Positions 1-8,084 of a DNA stretch of 32,124 bases are shown here, piece by piece. This DNA comes from Bacteroidota bacterium (GTDB taxonomy: Bacteria; Bacteroidota; Bacteroidia; Flavobacteriales; Flavobacteriaceae). The notes under the pieces were generated by a model that was not told where the DNA came from, made no database searches, and was given only the letters and a program-made list of their open reading frames with translations. Made by a program: the position numbers and the translations under genes. The stretch covers positions 1-32,124 of the forward strand of contig JAKQJQ010000145.1 in assembly GCA_029561105.1 (NCBI GenBank), given 5' to 3'. Within the stretch, counting starts at the first letter, position 1. The number at the start of each line of letters is the position of its first letter.

Positions 1-498
1 TTGCACGGCGGCGCCAACCAAGCGGTACTTGAAATGCTCGAAGCCATCCAGAAAGACGGTGGCGATGCCGACAAATACATGGCCAAAGCCAAAGACAAGG
101 ATGATCCATTCCGTTTGATGGGCTTCGGTCACCGCGTTTACAAGAATTTCGACCCACGCGCACGTATCATCAAGAAAGCGGCGGATGAGGTTTTGAGTAC
201 TTTGGGTGTCGACGATCCGGTATTATCGATTGCAAAAAAATTAGAAGAAGCAGCACTTGTTGACGATTATTTCGTATCAAGGAAATTGTACCCGAACGTT
301 GATTTCTATTCAGGAATCATTTACCGCGCACTGGGAATCCCAACCGACATGTTCACCGTTATGTTTGCTATTGGCCGTTTGCCTGGCTGGATTGCACAAT
401 GGAAAGAAATGCGCGTCAATAAAGAGCCGATCGGTAGGCCGAGGCAAATTTATACCGGGCATCCGTTACGGGATTTTACGCCGGTTGAGAAAAGATAA
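1..498 (+). CDS. gltA: Citrate synthase, C-terminal part (5' end outside window)
   Basis: Condenses oxaloacetate and acetyl-CoA to citrate at the entry of the TCA cycle, in the cytoplasm. Only the last 165 or so residues are present. The visible first codon is an internal Leu in the HGGAN motif, so the gene starts upstream of the window. The three catalytic residues of type II citrate synthases are recognisable: His in HGGAN (residue 2 here), His44 in [10 protein letters not shown] and Asp101 in YPNVDFYSG. Their spacings (42 and 57 residues) match E. coli GltA (His264, His305, Asp362) closely. The C-terminal arginine-containing segment ([10 protein letters not shown]) is also present. A Rho-independent terminator follows 20 bases after the stop. 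Identity is certain; only the 5' end is missing. Confidence 0.97.
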   Translation: MHGGANQAVLEMLEAIQKDGGDADKYMAKAKDKDDPFRLMGFGHRVYKNFDPRARIIKKAADEVLSTLGVDDPVLSIAKKLEEAALVDDYFVSRKLYPNVDFYSGIIYRALGIPTDMFTVMFAIGRLPGWIAQWKEMRVNKEPIGRPRQIYTGHPLRDFTPVEKR

Positions 499-517
499 AC
501 AGCTACTTTTAAATATG

Positions 518-545
518 AGCCACTCTGAAAAGGGTGGCTTTTTTT
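518..545 (+). terminator. Rho-independent terminator of citrate synthase gene
   Basis: AGCCAC (518-523) pairs with GTGGCT (534-539), extended inward by a T-G and a C-G pair around a short A-rich loop, and is followed by a run of seven Ts. It lies 20 bases past the stop codon. Confidence 0.85.
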
Positions 546-638
546 ATTTCTTAAAAGCTTTAACAAGAAGTAGGGTTTTCCCCCAGTTGCAGATGTCTAC
601 AACGATTTACCTTTATGAGATAACTTAAAACAATCATT

Positions 639-1491
639 ATGAAAACAAATCAAATTTTTTTAATGGCGTTTCCGGAACAGGAGGTTCACCTACGCCATAC
701 ATCATCGACGCCCAAAATATATATACAGACGATGGTATACTTGACTCAGACAGGATAGTCAACATGAATGAAAAGAGGTTGATTTTCGACACCCAGACAA
801 ACGGTAGGATATACGTAGGTGACGTTAGTGCTTCACCTTTCGGTGTCGCAAATTTCCCAACAGTGGCTGGAGCAGATAACAACTATAAATTGTTAGCGGC
901 AACCAGCCAGTTAACGGATGCAGGTTAGGCCTCCCACAATGGGTCTGGAAACAACAATGTGAACCCATTCTGGTTGACAACGACGATATCCCAGCCAATT
1001 ACCAAACCGTCGAAGAACAACGTTCCAATTACATCGAAGCAACCAACCGGGTCAATGTTGACTCCAGGTTGCTTTATCACGCGCAAAATTATATCGAATT
1101 GTTGCCCACGACCAATTCCTTGACCGACATCGGATTTGAAGCCGTTTACGGATCCCAATTTGAGGCAGATGTCAAACCTTGCGGAACGCCCTTCAGCTAC
1201 CGATTATCTTCGGGTAACGGTTCTGGCGATGACTTGGACATTAAGAGTCAACTGTCAGGTAGAATAAACGTTTACCCCAACCCAACCAACAAATTCATCA
1301 CCATTTCCTATGGTGATGCGCTGTTGAAAACGGTAAGCATTTATTCAATGGATGGAAAACTGATGCTCGTACAACAAGTAAATAGCAACGCAAACGAAGC
1401 CGATGTTTCTGGTTACGCAAAAGGCGTTTATCTAATTTCTGCAGAAACCGCCGACGGCAAAATCCTCAAAAGCAAATTCGTGAAAAATTAA
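639..1491 (+). pseudogene. Broken secreted protein gene with T9SS C-terminal sorting domain
   Basis: Three reading frames join into one decayed gene. An ATG at 639 opens MKTNQIF but runs into a 7-T stretch (655-661). The protein-like sequence then continues in another frame (about 662-928: NGVSGTGGSPTPYIIDAQN..., YVGDVSASPFG, NNYKLL), which resembles repeats in flavobacterial tail-fiber or adhesin-like proteins, and ends at a TAG (926-928). A third frame, open from 889, carries on to 1491. It holds an omega-stack-like segment (YHAQNYIELLPTTNSLTDIGFEAVYGSQFEA) and a C-terminal sorting domain: INVYPNPTNKFITI, then LKTVSIYSMDGKL, VSGYAKGVYLI and a final KSKFVKN. This is the type A T9SS signal. 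No hydrophobic signal peptide remains at the N-terminus, so internal sequence has probably been lost. An alternative is a complete short ORF starting at 1069 (140 aa), but it would lack a signal peptide for export. Confidence 0.6.
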
Positions 1492-1510
1492 ATCTCACGG
1501 ATTACCCTTT

Positions 1511-1540
1511 AAAAGCCCTGCAAGTTTGCAGGGCTTTTTT
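1511..1540 (+). terminator. Rho-independent terminator after the T9SS gene remnant
   Basis: A perfect 13-bp stem: AAAAGCCCTGCAA (1511-1523) pairs with TTGCAGGGCTTTT (1526-1538), ending in a T run. The T run merges with a TATATTTG sequence (1540-1547) that could be the -7 element for the acyltransferase gene starting at 1565; no clear -33 element was seen. Confidence 0.9.
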
Positions 1541-1564
1541 ATATTTGCCCTATTGTAACCATTT

Positions 1565-2683
1565 ATGTCCATAAAAAAACTATTAACGATTGACATAGAC
1601 AGCAAAAGGATTTTCGGACTCGATATCCTGCGTTGTTTCGCCATTCTATTTGTCGTCTTTGGCCACGCCAATTTATTGTTGCCTGCGAGTGTTGCAGCAG
1701 TTCTGGATCATTTCGTACTTGACGGCGTAAGCATTTTTTTTGTACTTAGTGGTTTTTTGATTGGAGGAATACTTATCAAATTGCTCGAGAAAAATGAATT
1801 GACTTTTAAGCTCGTTCTGGATTTCTGGCAGCGCCGTTGGTTTAGAACTTTACCCAATTATTTTTTGATACTTAGTGTTCTATGTTTACTGAGCCTTTTA
1901 TTCGAGCCGGGATTTAACATCCTTAGTACGCCGCGATATTTTGTTTTTTCTCAAAACTTATACCGTCCGCATCCGTTGTTTTTCCCGGAAGCCTGGAGCC
2001 TGAGCATTGAGGAGTGGTTCTACCTGCTGCTTCCTACCACGATTCTTTTTGCGGTCTTCGTGCTGCGTTTCAAATTGAGAAAGGCATTGCCACTCACGAT
2101 TTTTTCTATCATTATCGCCGTGACCGCTTTTCGGTTTTTCAGGTACAGCCACATGCAGGAAGTCAACCTCGAAATCTGGGATATTTATTTCAGGAAACAG
2201 GTTCTTACAAGGCTTGACAGTTTGATGTATGGTGTTTTGGGTGCCTATTTGGCCTACTATAAAAACGACCTTTGGCTGCGGCACAAGGTGCTATTATTTG
2301 CCACCGGATTGCTGTTGTTGGTTTTGCCAGGTTTTATTGCCGAACGCCAATACGGGTCAATTTATTGGAGTGTGTTTTCATTTTCGGTCAATGCGCTGGC
2401 CACTTTGTCGCTACTGCCTTATTTGGGAACCGTCAAGACCGGAAGCGGCAGACTCTACAAAGCGGTCACATACATTTCACTGGTTTCCTATTCCATGTAC
2501 CTGATTAATTTTTCTATTGTCATGGGCTGGATTATCAACAGGCTGCCACTCCAAGGATATGGCGGGCTCACACAAAGCGTTGTTTCATACGGATTGTTTT
2601 GGATACTCACCATTGTTTTCTCCATCCTTCTCTACAAATATTTTGAGCTTCCCACCACCAAATGGCGGGATAAAATTAAATAG
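1565..2683 (+). CDS. Membrane acyltransferase, OafA/YrhL (acyltransferase 3) family
   Basis: Predicted integral inner-membrane acyltransferase of 372 aa, a normal length for a family member without an extra SGNH domain. These enzymes move acetyl or other acyl groups across the membrane onto surface sugars. Family marks are Arg23 in GLDILRCFAILFVV, His34 in VFGHANLLLP, FVLSGFLIGG near residues 59-68 and WSLSIEEWFYLLLP (about 144-157). About ten hydrophobic helices follow. The ATG at 1565 is the first start after the terminator and puts the conserved first helix 17 residues in. The gene stands alone. The acceptor cannot be predicted; it might decorate the surface polysaccharide made by the locus to the right, but it is 6 kb from it and separately transcribed. 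Confidence 0.85.
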   Translation: MSIKKLLTIDIDSKRIFGLDILRCFAILFVVFGHANLLLPASVAAVLDHFVLDGVSIFFVLSGFLIGGILIKLLEKNELTFKLVLDFWQRRWFRTLPNYFLILSVLCLLSLLFEPGFNILSTPRYFVFSQNLYRPHPLFFPEAWSLSIEEWFYLLLPTTILFAVFVLRFKLRKALPLTIFSIIIAVTAFRFFRYSHMQEVNLEIWDIYFRKQVLTRLDSLMYGVLGAYLAYYKNDLWLRHKVLLFATGLLLLVLPGFIAERQYGSIYWSVFSFSVNALATLSLLPYLGTVKTGSGRLYKAVTYISLVSYSMYLINFSIVMGWIINRLPLQGYGGLTQSVVSYGLFWILTIVFSILLYKYFELPTTKWRDKIK

Positions 2684-2748
2684 CTGTAACCAAACGGCAT
2701 GGTTCAAATCTTTTCGTCAATTCTGTTTTACAGCTAGAGTCCTTTCTA

Positions 2749-2756
2749 TATATTTG
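2749..2756 (+). promoter_or_regulatory. Possible -7 promoter element for the amidinotransferase gene
   Basis: TATATTTG fits the Bacteroidota -7 consensus TAnnTTTG and sits 48 bases before the ATG at 2805. A good TTTG -33 element at the usual distance was not found, so support is partial. Confidence 0.4.
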
Positions 2757-2804
2757 CGAACGCCTCGAGCACTTTTGGGCAACAACCAGAGTAAATAGAC
2801 TGTT

Positions 2805-3725
2805 ATGCTAGCTTTGAACGTTAAAAACGAAACATCCCGATTGCGCGCCGTAGTGCTCGGAACCGCCGTAAGTAATGGGCCCACACCGCCTGCCGAAAAC
2901 GCTTACGACCCCAAATCACTCGAACACATTCTTGCCGGGACCTATCCCGTAGAAGCCGATATGGTCGCCGAAATGGATGCCTTCAACAAAGTTTTTGAAA
3001 AATACAACGTGAAGGTTTTTCGTCCGCAGCTTGTGGAGAATGAAAACCAGATTTTTACGCGCGACATTGCCTTTGTGATTGACGACGTGATTATAGAAGC
3101 CGGCATCTTGCCAGAAAGGGACAAGGAGTTTCCGGCCATCCAATATGTGATTGACCAGATCGACCCAAGGAAAGTTATCCGCATTGAAGACAAAGACAAG
3201 ATCCACATTGAAGGTGGAGACGTCATTTTGTGGAACGATTACATTTTTATCGGGACCTATTATGGTGCCGATTACAGCCAGATCAAAACCGCCAGAACCA
3301 ACAAAGCCGGGATTGATTTGATTAAAAACCTGTTCCCGCACAAAAAAGTGCTCACTTTTGACCTCGTCAAATCTTGGGAAGACGCACGAGACAACGCCTT
3401 GCACCTCGATTGCTGTTTCCAGCCGGTAGGCCACGACAAGGCGATCATTTACAAAGGCGGATTCCGCGATGAAGCCGAATACCAACAATTGGTGGATTTG
3501 TTTGGGATGGACAACCTTTTCCATATCACGCGCGACGAAATGTATCACATGAATTCTAACGTATTCTCTATAGCGCCCGATGTGGTAGTGTCTGAAAAGA
3601 ACTTCACACGACTCAACGCCTGGCTGCGCGAGAATGGCTTTACGGTAGAGGAAATTCCCTACGCCGAAATTGCCAAACAAGAAGGATTGCTGCGGTGTTC
3701 AACCTTACCGCTGATTAGAGATTGA
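2805..3725 (+). CDS. Amidinotransferase/dimethylarginine dimethylaminohydrolase-like protein
   Basis: A 306-aa member of the guanidino-group-modifying superfamily (arginine deiminase, DDAH, amidinotransferase fold). These use a Cys-His-acid site to attack arginine-like substrates through a covalent thiouronium intermediate. Visible site residues are Asp87 in FTRDIAFV, Glu136-Gly-Gly-Asp139 in HIEGGDVIL, His200 in DNALHLDCCF and Cys298 in LLRCSTLPL near the C-terminus. The next gene is a second member of the same superfamily (CtlX), about 100 bases downstream, which suggests a joint role in arginine or citrulline breakdown. The exact substrate cannot be read from the sequence; dimethylarginine or arginine are plausible. 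The start is the first ATG of the frame. Confidence 0.85.
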   Translation: MLALNVKNETSRLRAVVLGTAVSNGPTPPAENAYDPKSLEHILAGTYPVEADMVAEMDAFNKVFEKYNVKVFRPQLVENENQIFTRDIAFVIDDVIIEAGILPERDKEFPAIQYVIDQIDPRKVIRIEDKDKIHIEGGDVILWNDYIFIGTYYGADYSQIKTARTNKAGIDLIKNLFPHKKVLTFDLVKSWEDARDNALHLDCCFQPVGHDKAIIYKGGFRDEAEYQQLVDLFGMDNLFHITRDEMYHMNSNVFSIAPDVVVSEKNFTRLNAWLRENGFTVEEIPYAEIAKQEGLLRCSTLPLIRD

Positions 3726-3726
3726 T

Positions 3727-3812
3727 GCCCGCGTTAGGGATAGAAGCGAAAATCTTTTATTGACGACAGGAAATAAAAATTGCAGCGGATAGCCCGACCC
3801 GCAGGGAACGCC
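3727..3812. repeat. Intergenic hairpin repeat, copy A
   Basis: Fills most of the gap between the amidinotransferase and ctlX genes. Reading 5'->3' on +, it has a GGGAT-AGAAGCG block, a stem TTTTATT (3755-3761) / AATAAAA (3772-3778), then an AGCGGATAGCCCGACCC block and GGGAACGCC. The same layout occurs in reverse orientation at about 6040-6120. From memory, similar blocks are common between genes in Flavobacterium; I could not check this. It may be transcribed as part of a ctlX leader. Confidence 0.6.
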
Positions 3813-3826
3813 ATAAAAAATAAACT

Positions 3827-4762
3827 ATGAAACAGACAACCAATGCCATATTGATGGTGCGTCCGGTAGCTTTCCGGATGAATGAACAGACTGCGGTGAA
3901 CAATTATTACCAGAAGGTACTCGATAATTTATCGGCCGAAACCGTGAACGCGAAAGCGCAGGAAGAGTTTGATACTTTCGTGAACAAGTTACGAATGGTG
4001 GGTGTAGATGTAACGGTGGTTGAGGATACGCTCAAGCCCGACACGCCCGACTCGATTTTTCCCAACAACTGGATCTCTTTCCATGAAAACGGCGATGTGG
4101 TCCTGTACCCAATGTTTGCCGAAAACCGCCGTAGCGAGCGCCGTGAAGACGTACTCGATATCTTGGAGGACAAAGGTTTTGTGGTCAATGAGATTATGGA
4201 TTACACTTCGGCCGAGCAGGACGGGATTTACCTGGAAGGTACGGGAAGTTTACTGCTGGATCGCGAGAACGAAAAGGCATATTGTGCGCTATCACCGCGT
4301 GCCGACGAGGAATTGTTTATTGAATTCTGTGAGGATTTTGATTACGCGCCCGTGATTTTTGAGGCGTACCAAACCGTCAACGGCAAGCGCGAGCTGATTT
4401 ACCATACCAATGTGATGATGTGCATCGGTGATACTTTTGCGGTGATTTGCGCCGATTGTATCGATGACAAACAAGAGCGCAAGATGGTATTAGACAACCT
4501 GCGTGCCGACGGTAAGGAAATCATTTTGATTTCTGAAGACCAGGTGAATAATTTTGCTGGGAACATGCTCGAAGTTCAGGGAAGTGATGAACGAAGATAC
4601 CTTGTGATGAGTGCCTCGGCCCACCAGAGCCTGACCAAAAAGCAGATTGCGCAGATTGAGGAACACGTGACCATTTTGAGCTCGAGCCTGGATACGATTG
4701 AAGCTTGTGGCGGAGGTAGTGCGCGGTGTATGATGGCGGAGGTTTTTTTGCCGAAGAATTAA
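3827..4762 (+). CDS. ctlX: Citrulline utilization hydrolase CtlX
   Basis: A 311-aa amidinotransferase-superfamily hydrolase of the CtlX type, linked to citrulline/arginine catabolism in the cytoplasm. Visible marks are Asp75 in PDSIFPNNW, Glu137 in YLEGTGSLL, His193 in IYHTNVMM and Cys301 in CGGGSARCMMAEV at the extreme C-terminus, the usual nucleophile position. Length matches family members. It follows a related amidinotransferase-like gene in the same orientation. It ends at a strong bidirectional terminator shared with the convergent marC-type gene. The first ATG (MKQTTNAILMVRP) is the family-typical start. Confidence 0.88.
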   Translation: MKQTTNAILMVRPVAFRMNEQTAVNNYYQKVLDNLSAETVNAKAQEEFDTFVNKLRMVGVDVTVVEDTLKPDTPDSIFPNNWISFHENGDVVLYPMFAENRRSERREDVLDILEDKGFVVNEIMDYTSAEQDGIYLEGTGSLLLDRENEKAYCALSPRADEELFIEFCEDFDYAPVIFEAYQTVNGKRELIYHTNVMMCIGDTFAVICADCIDDKQERKMVLDNLRADGKEIILISEDQVNNFAGNMLEVQGSDERRYLVMSASAHQSLTKKQIAQIEEHVTILSSSLDTIEACGGGSARCMMAEVFLPKN

Positions 4763-4785
4763 TTTTTAGTACTGAATCCCCATTA

Positions 4786-4830
4786 AAAAAGTTCCCACGT
4801 TCAATGGCATATTGAACGTTGGAACTTTTT
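4786..4830. terminator. Bidirectional terminator between ctlX and marC-type gene
   Basis: A long hairpin: AAAAAGTTCC (4786-4795) pairs with GGAACTTTTT (4821-4830). After one mismatch and one A-T pair, CGTTCAAT (4798-4805) pairs with ATTGAACG (4811-4818) around a 5-base loop. A-run on one side and T-run on the other let it work for both convergent genes. Confidence 0.9.
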
Positions 4831-4847
4831 CTATTGTTGTTTAGCGT

Positions 4848-5471
4848 TTAGATCCCTCGGATGATAGAGAGCACCGAACTGATAATATATTGGATTCCGA
4901 TGGCAATGGTCAAAAATCCCACAATCCTCGAAATCGCCACAATCCCCGAAGTTCCGAGCATCTTAGACAAATAATGCGCGCCGCGTAAAATGACGTAAAT
5001 GGCCAGCGCGTTACCCAGTATGGCCAAAGAAGAAATGATGATTTCTATGGTTGTATGGTGTTCCTGGTAAAAGGTGATGAGCAAAGACATAGAGCCAGGT
5101 CCGGCAAGCATGGGCATGGCGAGTGGCGTAAGCGCAATGTCATTGCGTACCTGGATTTCCTGCTCGACCTTTTTGTTGATCCCTTTGTTTTTATTGAATT
5201 GCCCGTTGAGCAGTGAAAAGCCCGAACTCGCGATGATGATACCGCCAGTAATGCGCAGCGCGGTAATCGTAATTCCAAAAAATTCCAGAACGTAACGTCC
5301 AACCAAAAAGGCAATCATCAAAATGATGAACACGTCTATGGCCGTCCAGAGCGAAATGCGCGCGCGTTCCTTTTTGGTATCGTCCTGCGTAAGCCCGACA
5401 AAAATAGGCACCGTACCAATTGGATTCAAGACCGAAAACAACGCGAAAAATAAATAAATGAAAAGTTCCAT
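4848..5471 (-). CDS. MarC family membrane protein
   Basis: A 207-aa integral membrane protein of the MarC/YchE family; the family's transport role is unsettled and an early link to multiple antibiotic resistance has not held up. Typical features are FFALFSVLNPIGTVPIFVGLT at the N-terminus, a second repeat with LTPLAMPMLAGPGSMSLLI (about 112-130), and six predicted helices. Length is typical of the family. The gene is divergent from the CoA-binding protein gene and convergent with ctlX. A -7 element (TAACTTTG on the minus strand, 5482-5489) lies just upstream. Confidence 0.9.
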   Translation of the reverse strand: MELFIYLFFALFSVLNPIGTVPIFVGLTQDDTKKERARISLWTAIDVFIILMIAFLVGRYVLEFFGITITALRITGGIIIASSGFSLLNGQFNKNKGINKKVEQEIQVRNDIALTPLAMPMLAGPGSMSLLITFYQEHHTTIEIIISSLAILGNALAIYVILRGAHYLSKMLGTSGIVAISRIVGFLTIAIGIQYIISSVLSIIRGI

Positions 5472-5481
5472 GGTTTTTGTG

Positions 5482-5510
5482 CAAAGTTAATTTGGGGGTC
5501 GCTAACAAAG
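5482..5510 (-). promoter_or_regulatory. Promoter of marC-type gene
   Basis: On the minus strand, CTTTG (5510-5506) is followed 16 bases later by TAACTTTG (5489-5482), close to the Bacteroidota -33/-7 pattern. The -7 element ends 10 bases before the start codon. Confidence 0.55.
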
Positions 5511-5565
5511 TTAAGATTAAAATTAATCTAACGTTAAAAATAGATCCTGCAAAATGTCATTTTTG

Positions 5566-5573
5566 TACTTTTG
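5566..5573 (+). promoter_or_regulatory. -7 element directly in front of CoA-binding protein gene
   Basis: TACTTTTG fits TAnnTTTG and ends only 4 bases before the ATG at 5578. If used, transcription would start at or near the start codon. No convincing -33 partner was seen. Its position argues against the in-frame ATG at 5554, which would lie upstream of the element. Confidence 0.5.
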
Positions 5574-5577
5574 GCGC

Positions 5578-5943
5578 ATGGAAAAGAAGAAAACCATGGT
5601 GCTCGGCGCCACGACCAAAGAAGACCGATACGCCAACCGCGCCATCAAAGCGCTCGTCAATCATGGGCATCCGGTGCTTGCCATAGGGCAACACAACGGC
5701 GAAGTTGCCGGTATAAAAATCCACACCAAGACGATTCCTGCCACCAATGTAGATACCGTTACGCTCTACCTCAATGCGCGCAACCAGCGCGAATACTACA
5801 ATTATATCGTGGAGACGCATCCCAAGCGCGTCATTTTCAATCCGGGAACCGAGAATCCAGAACTTTATCAATTGCTCAAAAGCAACAACATCGGCATAGA
5901 TGTGTCGTGTACGTTGGTGTTGTTGGCGACTGGGCAGTATTAA
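5578..5943 (+). CDS. Small CoA-binding (Rossmann) domain protein
   Basis: A 121-aa single-domain protein of the CoA-binding type 2 family (YccU-like Rossmann fold, related to the CoA-binding part of succinyl-CoA synthetase). The nucleotide-binding start is TMVLGATTKEDRYANRAIKALVNHGHPVLAIG. RVIFNPGTENPELYQLLKSNNIGIDVSCTLVLL forms the C-terminal half. The biological role of the family is not known. I chose the ATG at 5578 rather than the in-frame ATG at 5554, because a -7 promoter element lies between them and the conserved protein starts right after 5578. Confidence 0.8.
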   Translation: MEKKKTMVLGATTKEDRYANRAIKALVNHGHPVLAIGQHNGEVAGIKIHTKTIPATNVDTVTLYLNARNQREYYNYIVETHPKRVIFNPGTENPELYQLLKSNNIGIDVSCTLVLLATGQY

Positions 5944-6213
5944 TAGTTGAAGTTTTACGGACATTGAGCATTTCAACCTTCAACGTTCGTTAATCGTTGT
6001 TCAACCTTTAAAATCGGACGCGATAATTAGTTTTTTTAGAAGCTGTTCCTGCTGTCCGCTATATCTTTGGTTTCTTAAAGAAAGAAACCAAAGGATGCCG
6101 CTTCCATCAGGGCTAGGGCTCCGATTTCCATACTTCAGCATTCGTTGCTGAGCGTTTTTTGTTCAAAATTTTTGAAGGTTCAATGTTGTTTAAAGAACTT
6201 TGAACTTCGAAGT
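5944..6213. other. Intergenic region between convergent CoA-binding and symporter genes
   Basis: No gene is supported in these 270 bases. The region contains AT-rich inverted and direct TTCAACCTT-like words (5965-6010, 6165-6215) and, centrally, the hairpin repeat copy B. Small AT-rich palindromes near 6207 (AACTTCGAAGTT) may act as a weak terminator for the symporter gene. Confidence 0.5.
6040..6120. repeat. Intergenic hairpin repeat, copy B
   Basis: A perfect 12-bp stem, CTTTGGTTTCTT (6065-6076) with AAGAAACCAAAG (6082-6093) and a 5-base loop. It is flanked by GCTGTCCGCTATAT on the left and GATGCCGCTTCC plus GGGCTAGGGCT on the right. Reverse-complemented, the flanks line up with copy A at 3727-3812 (GAAGCG, AGCGGAnAGC, GGAAC), while the stem sequence differs but still pairs. 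Confidence 0.65.
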
Positions 6214-7716
6214 TTAAAACCGCGTCTGTTTATCGGCAGGCCGTGAAATCAACCACAATCCCAAAAACGTAATCAATCCGTTCACGATGATCAGTTCGTT
6301 GTCAAAAACATAATCCCCAAACAGCGCCGCCGAATTCTTGCTGATGGCAAAGCAAATTGCCGGAGCCACCACGCAAACCAGTGGTACGAGCTTATCGTGT
6401 ACCGTTTTCGATTTCACGAACAACCCAAACGCATACAATCCCAACAATGGCCCATAAGTGTAGGACGCAATCTTAAAAATCATGCTCACCACCGACGCAT
6501 CGTTGATTGCGTTGAAGAGCACAATCACCAGAAACATCAAAAACGAAAAACCAATGTGTACAAAGTGCCTCGTGCGCACCACGTTCGGTTTATTTGAGTT
6601 TTCGGCTTTGTCCATTCCAAGGAAATCCACGCAAAATGAGGTCGTAAGCGCCGTGAGTGCCGAGTCGGTCGTGGCAAAGGTCGCCGCGGTGAGCCCAAGC
6701 AGAAAGACAACCGACGGAATAAAGCTCAAGTGATGAAAGGCGATTTCAGGAAACAGCAAGTCGGTACGCGGTTTTCCGGTAATCAAATCGGTTGGCACGG
6801 CGATGCCGTTTTTCTCGGCATACATGTACAACAAAGCACCCACGCTTAAAAAGAAAATATTGATAACGACGAAAATTCCGGTGAAGGTGAACATGTTTTT
6901 TTGCGCTTCGCCGATGTTTTTACAGCTCAGGTTTTTTTGCATCAAATCCTGGTCAAGGCCCACCATGGCTATGGTTACGAAGATTCCGCCGAGAATTTGT
7001 TTCCAGAAATAGTTGCCCTTCATGAAATCCTCAAAGAAAAACACTTTAGAATAATTACTATTCTTGACTTTCTCGAAAGCTTCAAAAACACCCAAATCGA
7101 GGCTGTTGCACACAAAAAATATCGTGAGGAACACCGAGGATACCAGGAAGAACGTCTGTAAGGTATCGGTAATGATGATGGTTTTGAGCCCGCCGCGATA
7201 GGTGTAGGCAAAAATCAAAGCGAGTGAAATCAGCACGGTCACGGCAAATGGCACTTGATAAAAATCAAAGACATAACGCTGCAAAACAATAACCACCAAA
7301 TACAAACGGAATGAGGAACCAATTGTTCGGCTGATCAAAAATATCGTCGCAGCCGACTTATAACTGATGTGACCGAGTCGTTGCTCAATGTATCCGTAAA
7401 TAGAAGTAAGGTTCATACGATAATACAAAGGCAATAAAATTTTCGCAATAATGATAAAACCAATCGCGTTGCCCAATACAAACTGGAAGTATTTGAATTG
7501 GTTGTCGGGATTGCCCACTTCGCCGGGAACCGAAATAAAAGTCACTCCCGAAAGCGCCGTGCCAATCATACCAAAAGCCACCAAATACCACTTTGAATTC
7601 TTGTTGGCTTTGAAAAACGCGTCATTGCCCGAATCTTTTTTGCTTACCAAATGAGAGACGAGCAGCAGTAGTCCGAAGTAAACAACTATGAGCGATAATA
7701 TGGTGAATGGAGTCAT
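6214..7716 (-). CDS. Sodium:solute symporter family protein
   Basis: A roughly 500-aa inner-membrane transporter of the SSS (LeuT-fold) family, which couples sodium uptake to import of sugars, amino acids or other small solutes; the substrate is not predictable. Hydrophobic helices are spread over the whole length, with family-like segments KWYLVAFGMIGTALSGVTFISVPG (about 43-66), SIYGYIEQRLG (about 115-125) and FVTIAMVGLDQDLMQKN (about 250-266). The longer in-frame ATG at 7761 would add MSNDEPRTLNLEPFP, encoded largely by a 7-base tandem repeat (7724-7751) and hydrophilic. The ATG at 7716 gives the usual hydrophobic N-terminus (MTPFTILSLIVVYFG), so I use it. It is convergent with the CoA-binding gene. 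Confidence 0.88.
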   Translation of the reverse strand: MTPFTILSLIVVYFGLLLLVSHLVSKKDSGNDAFFKANKNSKWYLVAFGMIGTALSGVTFISVPGEVGNPDNQFKYFQFVLGNAIGFIIIAKILLPLYYRMNLTSIYGYIEQRLGHISYKSAATIFLISRTIGSSFRLYLVVIVLQRYVFDFYQVPFAVTVLISLALIFAYTYRGGLKTIIITDTLQTFFLVSSVFLTIFFVCNSLDLGVFEAFEKVKNSNYSKVFFFEDFMKGNYFWKQILGGIFVTIAMVGLDQDLMQKNLSCKNIGEAQKNMFTFTGIFVVINIFFLSVGALLYMYAEKNGIAVPTDLITGKPRTDLLFPEIAFHHLSFIPSVVFLLGLTAATFATTDSALTALTTSFCVDFLGMDKAENSNKPNVVRTRHFVHIGFSFLMFLVIVLFNAINDASVVSMIFKIASYTYGPLLGLYAFGLFVKSKTVHDKLVPLVCVVAPAICFAISKNSAALFGDYVFDNELIIVNGLITFLGLWLISRPADKQTRF

Positions 7717-7723
7717 AGGAAAG

Positions 7724-7751
7724 GGTTCAAGGTTCAGGGTTCTGGGTTCGT
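7724..7751. repeat. Four-unit 7-base tandem repeat upstream of symporter gene
   Basis: GGTTCAA, GGTTCAG, GGTTCTG and GGTTCGT in exact 7-base register. It lies just upstream of the symporter start. Two near-identical words, TTCGTCATTCGACA and TTCGTCATCCGACA, follow at 7747 and 7773. Confidence 0.75.
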
Positions 7752-8084
7752 CATTCGACATTTGTCATTCCATTCGTCATCCGACAATTTTCCCGACGCA
7801 AAATACAAACTTTATTAAAATTTCACAGCACAGGTTTCTGTAAATCCTTTTGTGAAGCGATTGATTATCGTTGTGGGTTGCGATGCCACCCTCCAAACGC
7901 GACAGTTCAACCGTAAAGGCCTTTACACTATTGACGGCCGCAGGCTAGAACGCTTGAACCCACGATATACTTATGGTCCTGAAAACAGGGATGCTTTTTT
8001 TTTAACGCACCCGAACGCAAATCATATGCGGGTTTTAGTCACGAACAGCAGCAAAATGGGATGGCATCGGGATTGGTTTTGGGT
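7752..8084. other. Intergenic region with a doubtful 82-codon ORF
   Basis: This divergent region precedes recR. A GTG-started frame at 7852-8100 encodes 82 residues (MKRLIIVVGCDATLQ...), resembles no family I know, and overlaps the recR promoter at its 3' end. I do not call it a gene. It could be a decayed remnant. A run of ten Ts lies near 7994-8003. Confidence 0.45.

Noticed and set aside
2916..3680. 254-codon open frame on the minus strand
   Set aside because: It is antisense to the amidinotransferase-like gene, resembles no protein family and arises from the codon pattern of the real gene.
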